This document shows, one piece after another, positions 1-10,526 of a DNA stretch of 64,000 nucleotides. A model generated the notes under the pieces. It was given only the letters and a program-made list of their open reading frames with translations. It was not told the origin of the DNA and did no database searches. Both the position numbers and the translations under genes were made by a program. The stretch spans positions 23,854,127 to 23,918,126 of the forward strand of contig OX031066.1 in assembly GCA_943736015.1 (NCBI GenBank), in the 5' to 3' direction. Every line of letters starts with the position of its first letter. Positions within the stretch are counted from its first letter, which is position 1. This stretch comes from Tridacna crocea. Lineage: Eukaryota > Mollusca > Bivalvia > Cardiida > Cardiidae.

Positions 1-152
1 TATGTGTATATGACACCCTTTGATAGTGTAGAAAACATTGTGGCAAAAGGTGAAATTGCTCGTCACGAGCAATTTCACCTTTTGCCACAATGTTTTCCAA
101 AGGCTCCTACAAGCAATGTGTAGAAATGAGTATCTATGAGGTAAGGGCTTAA
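1..152 (+). mobile_element. T2 TTAA foldback MITE, cut by window edge
   Basis: The hairpin spans 31-97, with arms beginning GAAAACATTGTGGCAAAAGG and a CGTCACG centre. The right end reads GTAAGGGCTTAA. The left terminus lies outside the window. Complete T2 copies are at 47470-47699 and 58062-58289. Confidence 0.85.
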
Positions 153-202
153 ACCTTTTACCAAAGCATGACATCTATACAATTGACTGCATCACATTTC
201 GC

Positions 203-273
203 TAGGTGAGTGCAACACTATTCTAAGTGCCAGTACAATGTGCAGGCACTTAGAATGGTGTTGCACTCACCTA
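203..273. repeat. Short foldback, 30-bp arms
   Basis: TAGGTGAGTGCAACAC at the left is repeated inverted as GTGTTGCACTCACCTA at the right, around a loop near 232-244. The arms differ at one or two positions. No target duplication was recognised; probably a small foldback transposon. Confidence 0.7.
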
Positions 274-344
274 TCAATTTGTCTTGTCATTAACTGGTTG
301 TCCAAAACAAAAAATTGTTTGTGACAGAATATCAGAATAAATGC

Positions 345-521
345 AGAACCCCAGATAGAAGGAGGTGATGGTATTCTAAATCTATAATCATTTCTCTTTC
401 AAATCCTATGTTGTAGGCACTCATTAGAATCGTCTCGATGAGATGGTACCCATAAGATATGGTTCAGTGGATATTTTTTTCAAATTTTGAAATCAAAAAC
501 GATCCCTTTGTCTAGAGCCCT
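345..521. mobile_element. F1 hAT-like foldback MITE, diverged
   Basis: It matches F1 copies at 18761 and 37045 in order: terminal AGAACCCCAGAT, TGATGGTATTCTAAAT, CACTCATTAGAATCGTCTCG, then a degraded right arm and terminal TCTAGAGCCCT. The right arm has lost pairing with the left, so this is an old copy. Confidence 0.75.
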
Positions 522-565
522 GTAAAAGGATAAATAGAGGTTTAAAGTACCCCTGAGATACAACT

Positions 566-767
566 TTAACTCATTACCAACCAACAACATTTTAGGTTTG
601 TCCAAATCAAAAGCATTTGCAGACCACTGTATAGAAGTGAATGAAAATTTGAAATTTGTTTTGTGAAGAGTAGAAAACACTGTGGCATTTGCTTCTTTTC
701 CCACAATGTTTTCTAAAGGCTTCTTTCTCAGGGTCGTCAAATGTAGTAATTTGTGGTATTGGGTTAA
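566..767 (-). mobile_element. T1 MITE, hairpin loop deleted
   Basis: Both termini are present (TTAACTCATTACCAACC and TGGTATTGGGTTAA). The middle of the hairpin, including the CTGGTTACCAG centre, is missing, which gives 202 bp instead of about 228. Confidence 0.9.
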
Positions 768-1449
768 TGTCTGCCTTTCTTGACAAAACTCACAAGTACA
801 CAGAATGATATTAATACTGTTGAATGGCTTTATTTTATATTTTAAAGTGAAGGGAAGCAAGATTTGGGTTTTTTTTGTCTTTCTCAAAAGAGGGAAAAAA
901 ATTTCTCTATCTTGCAAAGAATTTGAAATGCGAGTCCTGAAGAGTTTCAATTGAGCAGCTCAAGTCAACTTAATTACAGCTTGTTGGAAAACAAATTTTC
1001 AAGTTCTTGAAAAGATCTCGCTGAAAGTTAGTTTGACTGCTAATGGAATTTGAAATTAATGATTTCATTTCACTGCTCCAAGCTGATCCTGATTTTGCAA
1101 TTTCAAAGCTGTTAAACTTTTTAGAATGGTTGTTTGCAATGAAGAAAACACACTAAAATATTTTGATCTGTTAAAGTATACAATAAAGTAGTTGGTGGTG
1201 TTGCTTCTAAATCGGGTTGTATATTTTGTGCAGTCTAATCTTTTTCTGCTCTGTTTGCAAAAGCAACATAAACTGGTTCATGTATCAGTATTTGGAGGGT
1301 TAGTGTTTGGACCATGGCTTGAAACATCAGTGTGGGTCAAATTGCCCAATTCAAACAACGAAATTCTGGCCTATACCGAATGGAAAGCATTAATTTTGCT
1401 GTTGACCACTTTATTTTAAATATATATTTCAGTGATCTGTCTTTAATAG
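768..1449. other. No recognised element
   Basis: AT-rich sequence with no repeat family, convincing exon or RNA gene visible. Confidence 0.5.
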
Positions 1450-1543
1450 GAAAGCAAACATTGTTGAAAAAAGAGAAAATGCTGAAAAGCTGCGATCTTC
1501 TTCTCGGTCTTTAAAACTCTGGGTTGTGACTGGTAAAGGCCTA
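1450..1543 (-). mobile_element. T1 remnant
   Basis: Half of a hairpin (AACATTGTTGAAAAAAGAG) and a decayed A end (GGTTGTGACTGGTAAAGGCC) remain. The second arm has gone. Confidence 0.55.
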
Positions 1544-1550
1544 AGACCAG

Positions 1551-1800
1551 TACCTCTTTACTAAACAACAAAATTTTTTTTGATTGGTCCAAATTGAAAG
1601 CACTTACAGATGACAAAATAATCATAACTCAAAAATCGAAATTTGTTTCCAGAAGGGAAGAAAACATTTTGGGAAGAGGAGAAAATGCTGGTTACCAGCA
1701 TTTTCTCCTTTTCCCACAATGTTTTCTGAAGGCTTCTTTCTCAGGGATGTCAAAAGAAGGGATTGCATGGTGAAGGGCTGGATTGCATGGTGAAGGGCTA
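1551..1800 (-). mobile_element. T1 MITE with duplicated terminus
   Basis: The B end is at the left and the hairpin is essentially intact. The A end is duplicated in tandem: the 20-base unit GATTGCATGGTGAAGGGCTG occupies 1761-1780 and recurs at 1781-1800 with one change. Confidence 0.85.
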
Positions 1801-1940
1801 TAACAAGCAGACAATAAATCAAATACAGGAGACATGATTATGAAAAGGAAATAGGGGAGAAAAAATAGCTCATTTACGAGGGAAATTAGCTCATTGTGTA
1901 ATTTCCATGTCGTAATAGTGTGGAAGTGATGATGTTAAGT

Positions 1941-2174
1941 TTCATCCATTACCACACAATCCCGAATTTTAAGGACCATGAAGGGGGGGTAGCCTTTAGA
2001 AAACATTGTGGGAAAAGGAGAAAATGCTGGTAACCAGCATTTTCTTCTTTTCCCACAATGCTTTCTACCCTTTTTAAAGACTGGTGTCAATTTTTGAGTC
2101 ATTCTGAAATTGTCGTCTACAAATGCTTTCAATTTGGACAAATCAATGTTTTTGTCATCTGGTAAAGGGTCAAA
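1941..2174 (+). mobile_element. T1 MITE, near complete
   Basis: A end CATTACCACACAATCCC, hairpin with TAACC centre, and B end TCTGGTAAAGGGTCAA. The usual CCTGAGAAAGAA beside the A end is replaced by a G-rich stretch. Confidence 0.88.
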
Positions 2175-2325
2175 GTTAGAGTGATTATTCTGAAAGAATA
2201 TAATTTACATCACAGTGTAATTTTAAGAGTTGTCATAATAGAAGAAAACCCCTTGGGCCCAGAATTCTAGGAATAAACATTTCCTGGAGATGGGAATGAC
2301 CACAATATGGCAGTTTTGTAGCTTT

Positions 2326-2627
2326 TTGCACACCCAAAGGGTTGAATTATGTTATGGCTGCGGTCATTATTCTGTCTGTTGGTCAGCCCATTTTGTCTGT
2401 TAAGAATTTCTTCCATGTGCAACTCCTTCTACAGTTTCTGTAGGAGTAACTTTAAACTTACCACAATGAATCTCGATAATGTACTTGTGTGTGTGAATCT
2501 TTACAGTTGGATCCTTTTAGGTGTTCTAGAGTTATCTGCCCTTCACTTTTGAACTAACCAATTTCTTGTGTGGCTACTCACTGACAAGCTCGTTCAGGGA
2601 TATATGCGCAGCTCTACAAAGCTCTTG
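2326..2627 (+). mobile_element. Hel-2 Helentron-like element, diverged
   Basis: It starts TTGCACACCCAAAGGG, corresponding to TTATACGCCCGAAGGG of the copy at 17007, and ends GCTCTACAAAGCTCTTG. The last 17 bases hold a degraded hairpin followed by CTCTTG. A body segment recurs at 56453-56692. It has no coding capacity. Confidence 0.75.
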
Positions 2628-3113
2628 TTTGCCTTAATTTTTCACAAAATATCAGACTGTTCAGCCCAAAGCTCTGACTTCAATATTTTTATGTTCTGTA
2701 TGACATTCTCTTGTACTGGCTTTCTTGAAGCTTTCCAAGAACTATTGGAGGAAATTTAATAGATTATTTATGAGTGTGTTACAGTGTCCATTCCAGGGTG
2801 CTCAATGGCGGGATTCGCACAAACCTTTTTCAGGTTCAGGACAAATTCAGACCCAATACATGACAGTCCAGAACAAAGACCTACCAGGCAGCCTTGCCAA
2901 AAATACTGCTGTCTTGAATAAAATGGCATCAAGTATTACATTGGCTTATATACAGAAAACTAAAAACCTTTTTATTCTTAACCATAAAGCATGGGGCTAC
3001 TAAACTTGGCATGCAGTTTTATCTTGTGGACTCCCACTGTGAGTATTGAAGATATAGCTCTTGGATTAAAATTGACCCTACCCAGATTTTTTTTCATTGG
3101 CCCTATACATTCG
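2628..3113. other. No recognised element
   Basis: No repeat family or exon was recognised. Confidence 0.45.
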
Positions 3114-3227
3114 GTGCAAGTACTGGTGTAGTTCCCAGGAAGCAGAATCAAGAGAGATTTGTATAAATTGTAAGAACTTGTTTCTCAATCTATGTAAAAT
3201 AAATATGTTTAAATTAAAAAAAAAAAA
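3114..3227 (+). mobile_element. SINE-2, 3' part with A-rich tail
   Basis: It reads GGTGTAGTTCCCAGGAAGCA, AACTTGTTTCTCAATCTATG, then AAATATGTTTAAATT and twelve A. This is the plus-strand version of the minus-strand SINE-2 copies at 20669 and 61770. The tail carries an unoccupied TTTAA site where other copies have a T1 insertion. Confidence 0.7.
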
Positions 3228-3242
3228 CATTTTGCAATTCAT

Positions 3243-3327
3243 TTAACTCTTTCTCAAAGCAATCCCTCGTTTTTACAACCCTGAGATAGAAGCCAGTCTG
3301 AAATTTTGTCATTTGGTAAAGAGTTAA
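3243..3327 (+). mobile_element. T1 copy reduced to its two ends
   Basis: TTAACTCTTTCTCAAAGC through ATAGAAGCC is joined directly to AGTCTGAAATTTTGTCAT and TTGGTAAAGAGTTAA. The whole hairpin and most of the B arm are gone. The 85 bp retain only the termini. Confidence 0.85.
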
Positions 3328-3340
3328 AGGCAGTGGAGGT

Positions 3341-3421
3341 ATACTGGGCCATCAGGGACTTACAGTTTATACTGGGCCATCAAGGACCTCTTGTTTCTGC
3401 TAGACCATCGGGGACCTCTTG
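3341..3421 (+). mobile_element. Tandem Helentron-like 3' termini
   Basis: The phrase ACTGGGCCATCA(A/G)GGAC occurs twice and GACCATCGGGGAC once. Two of the units end in CTCTTG (at 3393 and 3421), the terminal string of Hel-1 to Hel-3. No 5' end was found. Probably a 3' end duplicated by read-through or slippage. Confidence 0.5.
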
Positions 3422-3540
3422 TTAACTTTATCTCAAAGACACGGCACCCTAATGTTATTCTTGTAACAAGGCTTTTCATTGCCAAAATCATACAGATTTA
3501 CAAAAGGCATTGACATGAATTCCATTAAGGTGCCCTGATC

Positions 3541-4215
3541 TTAACTCCTTCATTGCCATATTTATGTGCACTCAATATGCCGGGGAACAAAAGCGTTTTC
3601 AGAACTGTACCATATAAATTGCAATAGATTCAAAACTACTCCATGGATTTACACCAAATTTTGTATGCTTGTTTGGTGTATATATACAGCAATGTATAAA
3701 ATAGATTTCATAGTGATAACATGTCTGACATGTGATAACATGTCTGACGAAGAAGAATGTCTACTTTCATTTTCAACATCGTCATTTTGCGATGGTGCAT
3801 CCAAAACAACAGGTAACAACAGCATATTGTTTTCAGAATAAGTGTCTATTTCATCATTTTCAGATTCGGAAACCAAATATAAGTCAGCATTGTCACAATT
3901 ACTAGTTTTGCAATAACATCTCTTACCGAGAAACGCAATCTAATACGTCTAGGACCAGCCGCCATCTTTGAAAAAGCAAGTTATATTGAAAAACCGTCTT
4001 GTTTTCGTGAAAAAATCAACAATAGCACGCCATTTTGGATCACCTGACTAATATAAGTATAACAAAAGTTAATTCTAGAATGGAGTAAACAGAAAGTAAT
4101 ACTGAGTTAAATCCCTTACATTATATCTTTCTAAAAACGTACTGGAAAAATACCCCGAGCGCTGCTCGGGGTATAGGCGTATATGCAGCGTTAGTTACCC
4201 CGAGCGCCGGGTTAA
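3541..4215 (-). mobile_element. piggyBac-like transposon relic, internally deleted
   Basis: The element is bounded by TTAA at 3541-3544 and 4212-4215. The right end carries CCCCGAGCGC repeats, including a perfect palindrome at 4151-4173. On the minus strand an ATG at 3965 begins MAAGPRRIRLRFS. From about 3930 a second frame encodes an acidic, serine-rich stretch (SESENDEIDTYSENN, then ESRHSSSSD) to about 3650. Known piggyBac-type transposases begin with a short head and an acidic N-terminal domain. The catalytic DDD domain is absent. The two frames are offset; a GTAAGAG donor-like site lies at the switch, so this is either an intron or a frameshift. The family call is inference from TTAA ends plus the acidic head. 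Confidence 0.5.
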
Positions 4216-4807
4216 AGTTGTATGTAGATATTTTGAATACCAAACATAAGTCGTGATTGGATCAGTCAATATTTTGTCAGAAGCTTTTATTGCTCTGCTA
4301 AGAGAAACTAAAACATTTTTAACCTGTAAAGTTTGTGGAATACCTCTTGCAAAATTTTCATTTCTTGAATATTTCTTAATAGTCCTGGAAATTCCCTTTT
4401 CCGAGTCATAAGCTACTGGAAAACCAAGAAAAAAATAAGAAAGATTTGATGGATATAGATTCCCTGGTAGGAGAAAATGCCAGACTTTTTTGTTAGAATT
4501 GTTGGGCTAAAGTGGTAACTCTGTGTAAATTAAATAATCCAGGGACAGTTTGGAAGCACTGAGGTCCCAGAAGATCTCAAAGCTGTTGGCGTAAAATTAT
4601 TACCATCCCACAACATCACCAGTGATGATAGGTTATGTTTTACACTAATACAATTTCATTCTTGAATAGGCAAATCTCTTTCATGCTGTATTTTTCAACC
4701 CTTAGGAAAATATTTTAACGCATATGGCAATGTTGCTCAAGATTATTATGCAAGTTTTGAAAAAAATTGTGAAAAAAGAAAATGGAGATAATTAAATTGT
4801 GTTCAAT
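4216..4807. other. No recognised element
   Basis: No repeat family or exon was recognised. Confidence 0.45.
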
Positions 4808-5036
4808 TTAACCTATTACCACACAATCCCAACTTTTCACAACCCTAAGAAAGAAGCCTTCTGAAAACATTGTGGGACAAGGAAAAAATGCTGGTAACAA
4901 GCATATTCTCCTTTTCCCACAATGTTTTCTTGCCTTTCCGAAAGAAATCTCAAATTTTCTGTCACTTTGATTTTTTCGTTAGCAGATGCTCTCAATTTGG
5001 ACCAGTGTGAAATTTTGTTGTCTGGTAAAAATTTAA
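4808..5036 (+). mobile_element. T1 MITE, complete
   Basis: Both TTAA ends are present. The hairpin centre is GGTAACAAGC, so one arm has drifted near the loop. Confidence 0.92.
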
Positions 5037-5649
5037 ATAATTTCTGGAATTGGAAATCACAAAAAAAATAATTCCTTTGTATTTCCTCTTCTCATTTTTC
5101 TTGCTGTATTATGTTAGCCATAGAGCATAGCTACAGGTCCAGTAATCCATCGGAAGATGATACTTTATTTTACAACTTGTCACAGCATGGGCAAGTTTCA
5201 ACTTACATAAAAGCTTGTGGAACAAATATAGGGCCATTATTAGCCCTCTTGTCTTAAGTTCGTTCACAAATATTTTGGCATCAAAAATGCTGTTTTTCAA
5301 AGGGAAAGATTGTATGACAGCTTGATATTCACAAAAGCATTAAAATGTTAAAATAGGTCATGTAAAATATGTTTAAAGTCAAAAACATTGAAGTGCCTCC
5401 CAAAGGAGCAGCTTGTACATTGTAAAACATTATCAGAAATATTCAGGCCGTCATATTCAATTTAACATCCCTTTCGAAAATCACTCCCGAGGGTTTCACA
5501 AAGTACTGTACCAGGATTATTTAATCTTCTGGGCTCTATCTTAATTGTAAATCTACAAAATTTTGAATGCATGGGGTTTTATTCCAATTTTGAAATGGAA
5601 TTCTGTGGCTGCAGTCACCAACAAGCATGCCCAATAATTTGAAATTTTC
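5037..5649. other. No recognised element
   Basis: AT-rich; nothing recognised. Confidence 0.45.
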
Positions 5650-5877
5650 TTAACTCTTTACCAAATGATAAAACTTTAGACTTGTCCAAAGTAAAACCAT
5701 TTGCAGGTGACAAATTGAATGTTGCTGAAAAATGGTAATTGTCAGTGAAAGTGTAGAAAATTTTGTGGGAATAGGAGAAAATGCTGGTTATCAGCATTTT
5801 CTCCTTTTCCCACAAGGTTTTCAAAAGATTGTTTCCTCAGAGTAGTTAAAACTCGGCATCATGTGGTAGATCATTAA
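5650..5877 (-). mobile_element. T1 MITE, complete
   Basis: TTAACTCTTTACCAAATGAT at the left, a well-paired hairpin, and a worn A end (ATGTGGTAGATCATTAA). Confidence 0.9.
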
Positions 5878-6524
5878 ATGCCAAGAGTAGAAATCTGATT
5901 GCTTGAGACATTGTGTCAAATAAATCATTATCTCCTGCTAGATTGTGTTCTATCTAATTTGGGCATTCAGAGCAGGACTACTTTTCTATGCGACAAGCAT
6001 TACTTTGAATTGAAAACAAAAATAAATGTATACTCAATAAAACACTGCCTGGTGGGATTCATTCAGCTATGATCAGCAGTTTAGAGAAATCTGGAGCTTA
6101 AACAGGCCTGATTGCTCAAACGTATTGATAGAAGCCATTTTTGCCATTGCTACTTTATAGCGTGTATTACTACAATCCCCCCAAAACTGGGGGAAGTGAT
6201 ATGTCATAGCAGACAGGTCGAATCTTGGAAGAATTTGACATGCCCAGATAATGCCAAATAGATCGCTAGTACTAAAGTTTTGAATTAGAATTAGAATTTG
6301 AATTTATAAATGGTTTGTTAAATGGATCCCCAGACTTCATAAGACTTCATTACAAAACTTATTTTCATGCTTTTCTGTGGTTTCTAGAGAAATAGCGATG
6401 GAATATTATTTCAATGGTTACAGCCATACCTGTTTTCCTTTTCTAACTTGTCAATTGGAGGTGGAAACAGTACTTCCCGCACACTAGTTACCTGAGGTAA
6501 ATAGCATGTGCCTTTCAACCAGAT
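5878..6524. other. No recognised element
   Basis: No repeat or exon was recognised. A small AT-rich duplication (AATTAGAATTAGAATTTGAA) lies near 6284-6303. Confidence 0.45.
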
Positions 6525-6733
6525 GGGCCGAGCCCCGGTAGTTCAGTCGGGTAGCATGCAGGACTTAAGAACATGGGATCCAGGGTTCGATCCCTGGCTA
6601 CAACCCTTGGCTCAGCCAATTTCTTTCTGAGGATTGTTGATAGTCATTGCAACAGGCTTCAATCCCCTCCCACCGCTGGCCATTGTTCTGACGATGATCA
6701 TTTGGGAAAGCAGGCAGTGGCTTGGAGTGCAAA
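6525..6733 (+). mobile_element. SINE-1, tRNA-derived
   Basis: A tRNA-like head has box A near GTAGTTCAGTCGGGTAGCA and box B GGTTCGATCCC, in the spacing expected of a Pol III promoter. It is followed by the SINE-1 body (GATAGTCATTGCAACAGGCT; GATCATTTGGGAAAGCAGGC). The tail seen at 63450-63480 is missing here; F3-like sequence follows. The head has extra bases and no acceptor-stem pairing, so it is not a tRNA gene. Confidence 0.8.
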
Positions 6734-6791
6734 GTGCGCCCAGACAAATCTGAAACAACACTTTCCATTTCTATGGGATTTTTTTTGTTTT

Positions 6792-6895
6792 GCACAAGTA
6801 TACTGTTGCACAGAATCTATTGCAGTGGTAAAGTGCCATCTTTGATTAGCCTGCACTGACTGATCCAAGATGACACTTTACACAAATGTCCAAAT
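6792..6895. mobile_element. F3 palindromic element
   Basis: GTAAAGTGCCATCTTTGATT at the left is mirrored by ATCCAAGATGACACTTTAC at the right, the core shared with copies at 49951 and 62784. Confidence 0.6.
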
Positions 6896-6901
6896 GCTGG
6901 T

Positions 6902-7138
6902 TTATCCCATTACCAGACGACAAAACTTAAGTTTGATCATGGTGCAAATTGAAAGAATTTGTACACAACAAAATAAAAGTGACTGAAAATTTGAAGTTTG
7001 TTTTGTGAAAGATAGGAACATTGTAGGAAAAGGAGAAAATGCTGGCTACCACATTTTCTCCTTATCCCTCAGTGTTCTCTAAAGGCTTCTTTCTCAGGGT
7101 CGTCAAATGTGGGGATTAATTGTGTTGTAATGGGTTAA
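6902..7138 (-). mobile_element. T1 MITE, near complete
   Basis: The B end is preserved as CCCATTACCAGACGACAAAA and the A end as GTTGTAATGGGTTAA. Hairpin arms are present, with the centre shortened to GGCTACCAC. Confidence 0.9.
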
Positions 7139-7198
7139 GCATATTGCATGCCATATTTGATGTAAGGGATAAAAAAGCTCAAGGGGTTTGTCTTTCAT

Positions 7199-7408
7199 TT
7201 AACCCTTTACAAGATGACAAAATGTAAGCCTTTGCAGACCACAAAATAATTGTGTCTCAAAAATTGAAACTTGACTTTAGAAGAGTAGAAAACGTTGTGG
7301 GAAAAGGAGAAAATGCTGGTAACCAGCATTTTCTACTTTTCCCATAATGTTTACAGAAGCCTCCTTCCTTTGGGTCGTAAAAACCAGGGATTGTTTGGTA
7401 AAGGGTTA
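7199..7408 (-). mobile_element. T1 MITE, complete ends
   Basis: Termini TTAACCCTTTAC and TTGTTTGGTAAAGGGTTAA are close to inverted repeats. The central base is A rather than the T usual for this orientation. Part of the B arm (TTGTCCAAATTGAAAG) is deleted. Confidence 0.9.
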
Positions 7409-7560
7409 AAACTGGAAGCAGCGGATCTTTTGATGGCCACAAGAGAATGAAACATATTTTCTATCAGTCTTAATCTTTGCAACATTGCAACCATCAGGGA
7501 CGATATTTGGCATGAAGAAACAAGAAAGATTATGGTTTCATAAGATTAAGATGAAATGGG

Positions 7561-7749
7561 TGCACTTTTAACAACCCTGAGAAAGAATGCTTTGGAAACC
7601 ATTGTGTGAAAAGGAGAAAATGCTGGTAACCACATGTTTTCTAGCCTACCAAGGAAAGATTGCACCATTTGATCTGCACTAAAGTTTTCGTCTTCAAATG
7701 CCTTCAATTTGGACAAGGCTAAAATTTTTTCGTATGGTGATGGGTTTAA
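7561..7749 (+). mobile_element. T1 MITE, one hairpin arm lost
   Basis: The A terminus is truncated and the right hairpin arm is deleted after ATGCTGGTAACCACATG. The B half is intact. Confidence 0.75.
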
Positions 7750-8138
7750 AAATGGCTGAAAATGGCTGAGAATAGATGTATCTTTAACAGGTTTCATATT
7801 TTAGGGTGAAGATAATTGGATTAGACGTCTATTATCTGTCTAGGCCTATAAGGATGGTCACAGCATTAGATCATCATATTGGCCAGTTCGACAGATCTCC
7901 AGGCCATACTTGGCCATATTGGAAATTCAGCACACTTCTGAAAAATTGTCGAGCTGGATGAGGCAAACAGACAAAAGAGGAACATTATTTAGGTCCTATC
8001 TATTGAGCGAAAGTAAATAATCAGCCCTTAGCCGTTTACCTAACAGTCACCACCCTCCCAAAGACGGATTTTAAGACAAAGCGTTTGGTAGCATTTAAAG
8101 TTAATGTGGGACATTGGTCTTTTATACTTTTACTATCT
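7750..8138. other. No recognised element
   Basis: Nothing recognised. Confidence 0.45.
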
Positions 8139-8371
8139 TTAACCCATTACTACACCATCCCTACTTTTGAAGACCCTGAGAAAGAAGCCTTTAGAAAACA
8201 TGGTGGGAAAAGGAGAAAATGCTGGTAACCAGCATTTTCTCCTTTTCCCACAATGTTTTCTACCCTTCACAAATCAAATTTCAAATTTTAAGTCACTTTT
8301 ATATTAATTATTGTCTGCAAATGATTTCGATTAGGACATGCCAAAAAAATTGTCGTTTGGTAATGAGTTAA
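8139..8371 (+). mobile_element. T1 MITE, complete
   Basis: A representative copy: TTAACCCATTACTACACCAT, perfect inner arms around CTGGTAACCAG, and TTTGGTAATGAGTTAA. Confidence 0.95.
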
Positions 8372-8899
8372 GTCTTCCAAATTAGCTGAGAAATTTTGTG
8401 GTACTGGAAGTTAAGAATGTTATTGGAGGTATAAACTTATATTTGGATGGAAATCGATTTAGATATCAATTTGAAGAAATTAGGATTATGTCTATGCCCT
8501 CAATTTATTCCATCTGATTTATTTCAACATTATTGATGGATTGGCTGTCTTGTAAGCCCATTTTTGGTTAGAAAAAAGCTGAGGGAGCAGTAAATAGAGG
8601 GGGAGCCATTATATAATAACAGACATTCCAATATTATTTTTTCCTTTGGGAATAGTAGGTGTTTGTATGCAAGTTGAAGGAAATGTGCCCTGCTGTCTGT
8701 CTCAAAATACAATCATACATGAGGTAAGGTCTGTAACCAGACAGTGTTTTTCATTTGGCTGAAAGTCGATTTTTATGGCAGTTTATGACAAGTTTAGGTC
8801 AACATAGAGACTTTCCTGTGACACATCTGCCCATGTTATTTTCTTCAAAGATTAGACCTATATACTGTGATGCATCACTATCCTCTACAGAATAAATAT
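8372..8899. other. No recognised element
   Basis: Nothing recognised. Confidence 0.45.
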
Positions 8900-9128
8900 T
8901 TAACCCTTTCCCAAATGGCAAATTTTGGACCAGACCAAATTGAAAGCATTTTACAGATGACAAATTGACAGTTGCTATAAAGATGATTTTTCTATATGAC
9001 AGGGTAGAAAACATTGTAGGAAAAGGAGAAAATGCTGGTTACCAGCATTTTCTCCTTTTCCCGCAATGTTTTCAAAAGGCTTCTATTCCTGACCTGTAAA
9101 AACCAGGGATTGTTTGGGAAAGGGTTAA
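8900..9128 (-). mobile_element. T1b subfamily MITE, complete
   Basis: Termini TTAACCCTTTCCCAAA and TTTGGGAAAGGGTTAA are perfect inverted repeats of 16 bases. T1b is marked by CCC in place of ACC and by TTCCTGACCTGTAAAAACCA beside the A end. Sister copies: 41179, 48208 and 59698. Confidence 0.93.
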
Positions 9129-9283
9129 TCTATGTGGTGCATAAATGGAAATACCCAGCCGCTAAAAAGGTAGCAAGTGGAGAAAGGCTTTTAATGATAA
9201 GTATGTCGAAAAATCAAACTTATTTATTATCGCTCCAAAATTTCCCAGAAATATGATAACTTTATAGGGGAAATCATATTTTT

Positions 9284-9444
9284 TAAAGTACCCTTTACCA
9301 CACAATCTACAGTTTTAACCGCCCAGGGGGGAGAAGGTTAACCAGCATTTTCTCCTTTCCCCTAAATGTTTTTACTTCATTCATGAACAAATGCTACAAA
9401 TTGAGAAACATTTTAACTTTTCCAATTCTGTATTTTTAGGTAAA
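9284..9444 (+). mobile_element. T1 remnant
   Basis: The A end (CCCTTTACCACACAATCTAC) and right hairpin arm (ACCAGCATTTTCTCCTTTCC) are present. The left arm is absent and the B half degraded. Confidence 0.65.
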
Positions 9445-9523
9445 TTGGATTTTTTCAAAGGCTACAAAAACAGTTCTGCTGCAAGATCAAGAGAAATTAT
9501 GTCATAATCTAGAATAAAGTAGT

Positions 9524-9592
9524 GGACAGTATAGATAGATCACACTGCATGTTCAGTGCAGTCTGATCTTGATCTACGCTGTTAAAAAAAGC
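9524..9592. mobile_element. F2 palindrome
   Basis: ACAGTATAGATAGATCACAC is mirrored by CAGTCTGATCTTGATCTACG around TGCATGTTCAGTGCA. The better arm matches F2 copies at 42135 and 59949. Confidence 0.65.
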
Positions 9593-9666
9593 TTGTGGTG
9601 TTGTCTATGGTACGGAAAGAGTTAAGCCAACCAGAACCTGATCTTGTCAATATTTTCCTTTTGAGA

Positions 9667-9890
9667 TTAACCCTTTATCACACAATCCCAAATTTTAATG
9701 ACCCTTGAGAGGGGGGCTTTTGAAAACATTGTAGAAAAAGGAAAAAATGCTGGTAACCAGCATTTTCTCATTTTCCCATGATTTTTTTCACCTATTCAAA
9801 AGAAAATGATATAATTCGAATAGCCTTGAAGATGTTGCCTTAACTCCCTGTATGGACAAGTCTAAAATTTTCTATTTGATAAAGGGTTAA
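9667..9890 (+). mobile_element. T1 MITE, near complete
   Basis: TTAACCCTTTATCACACAAT to GATAAAGGGTTAA. The outer right hairpin arm is decayed (CCCATGATTTTTTTC). Confidence 0.9.
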
Positions 9891-10119
9891 TTTCACCTTA
9901 AGAGGATTTCTAGGGAAATTTGAAAACTTTTAAGGCTGTAATTAATGGAACTAGACAGCTTTTTTGTGATCCAGGGGTATCAAACACATTAATGAGACAG
10001 TCTATTGATGGTTAAACTCTGCAAGACATCAGAATGGAATTCTATTAGGCTCAATTTTCCACAAAAGTTTCAGAAGCTTCTACTCTTCATAATGTTGTGT
10101 TGCATCAAGAAAGCCATTA

Positions 10120-10190
10120 TTAGCCCGGCTATTTTCGGGGGAAAAAAAAGAGCAAAGTATTATTGTGGTCGGGGCGTTGTTGTTGCTTCG
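10120..10190 (+). mobile_element. Helentron-like 5' end fragment
   Basis: TTAGCCCGGCTATTTTCGGG followed by a purine run and GGTCGGGGCG resembles the 5' start of a CTCTTG-type repeat. No matching 3' end was seen. Family assignment is from memory of bivalve repeats. Confidence 0.35.
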
Positions 10191-10526
10191 ACATTTCCAA
10201 AGACTTCAACATTCTAGTAAGATATTTCTTTTCATTACCATTGATATTTACTTAGAGCTTAATGATTGATTGTATGGTGTTAAATGCCGTTTTCAACATT
10301 ATTTCAGTTACATGGCAGTGGCCAGTGCACCCATCCAGTGTTTCTTGACCAATACTCTGCACAATTTTTATTCTCCCCGAAGGGCGAGCATATAGTCGCC
10401 ACTTCGTCTGTCAGTCCGTCCGTCCTTCCGTACGTCTGTCCGTCCGTCCGAAGCCATTTCTCCACAACCCTTGGACCAAATTGGACGAAACTTCATATAT
10501 GAACTCCTTAGGGTAAGGCGCTGATA

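Noticed and set aside
480-950. 156-codon minus-strand open frame
   Set aside because: Overlaps F1 and T1; low-complexity translation, no domain, no splice context.
6525-6610. tRNA gene
   Set aside because: Boxes A and B are present but the acceptor and anticodon stems do not pair and a SINE body follows; the same holds at 58906 and 63184.
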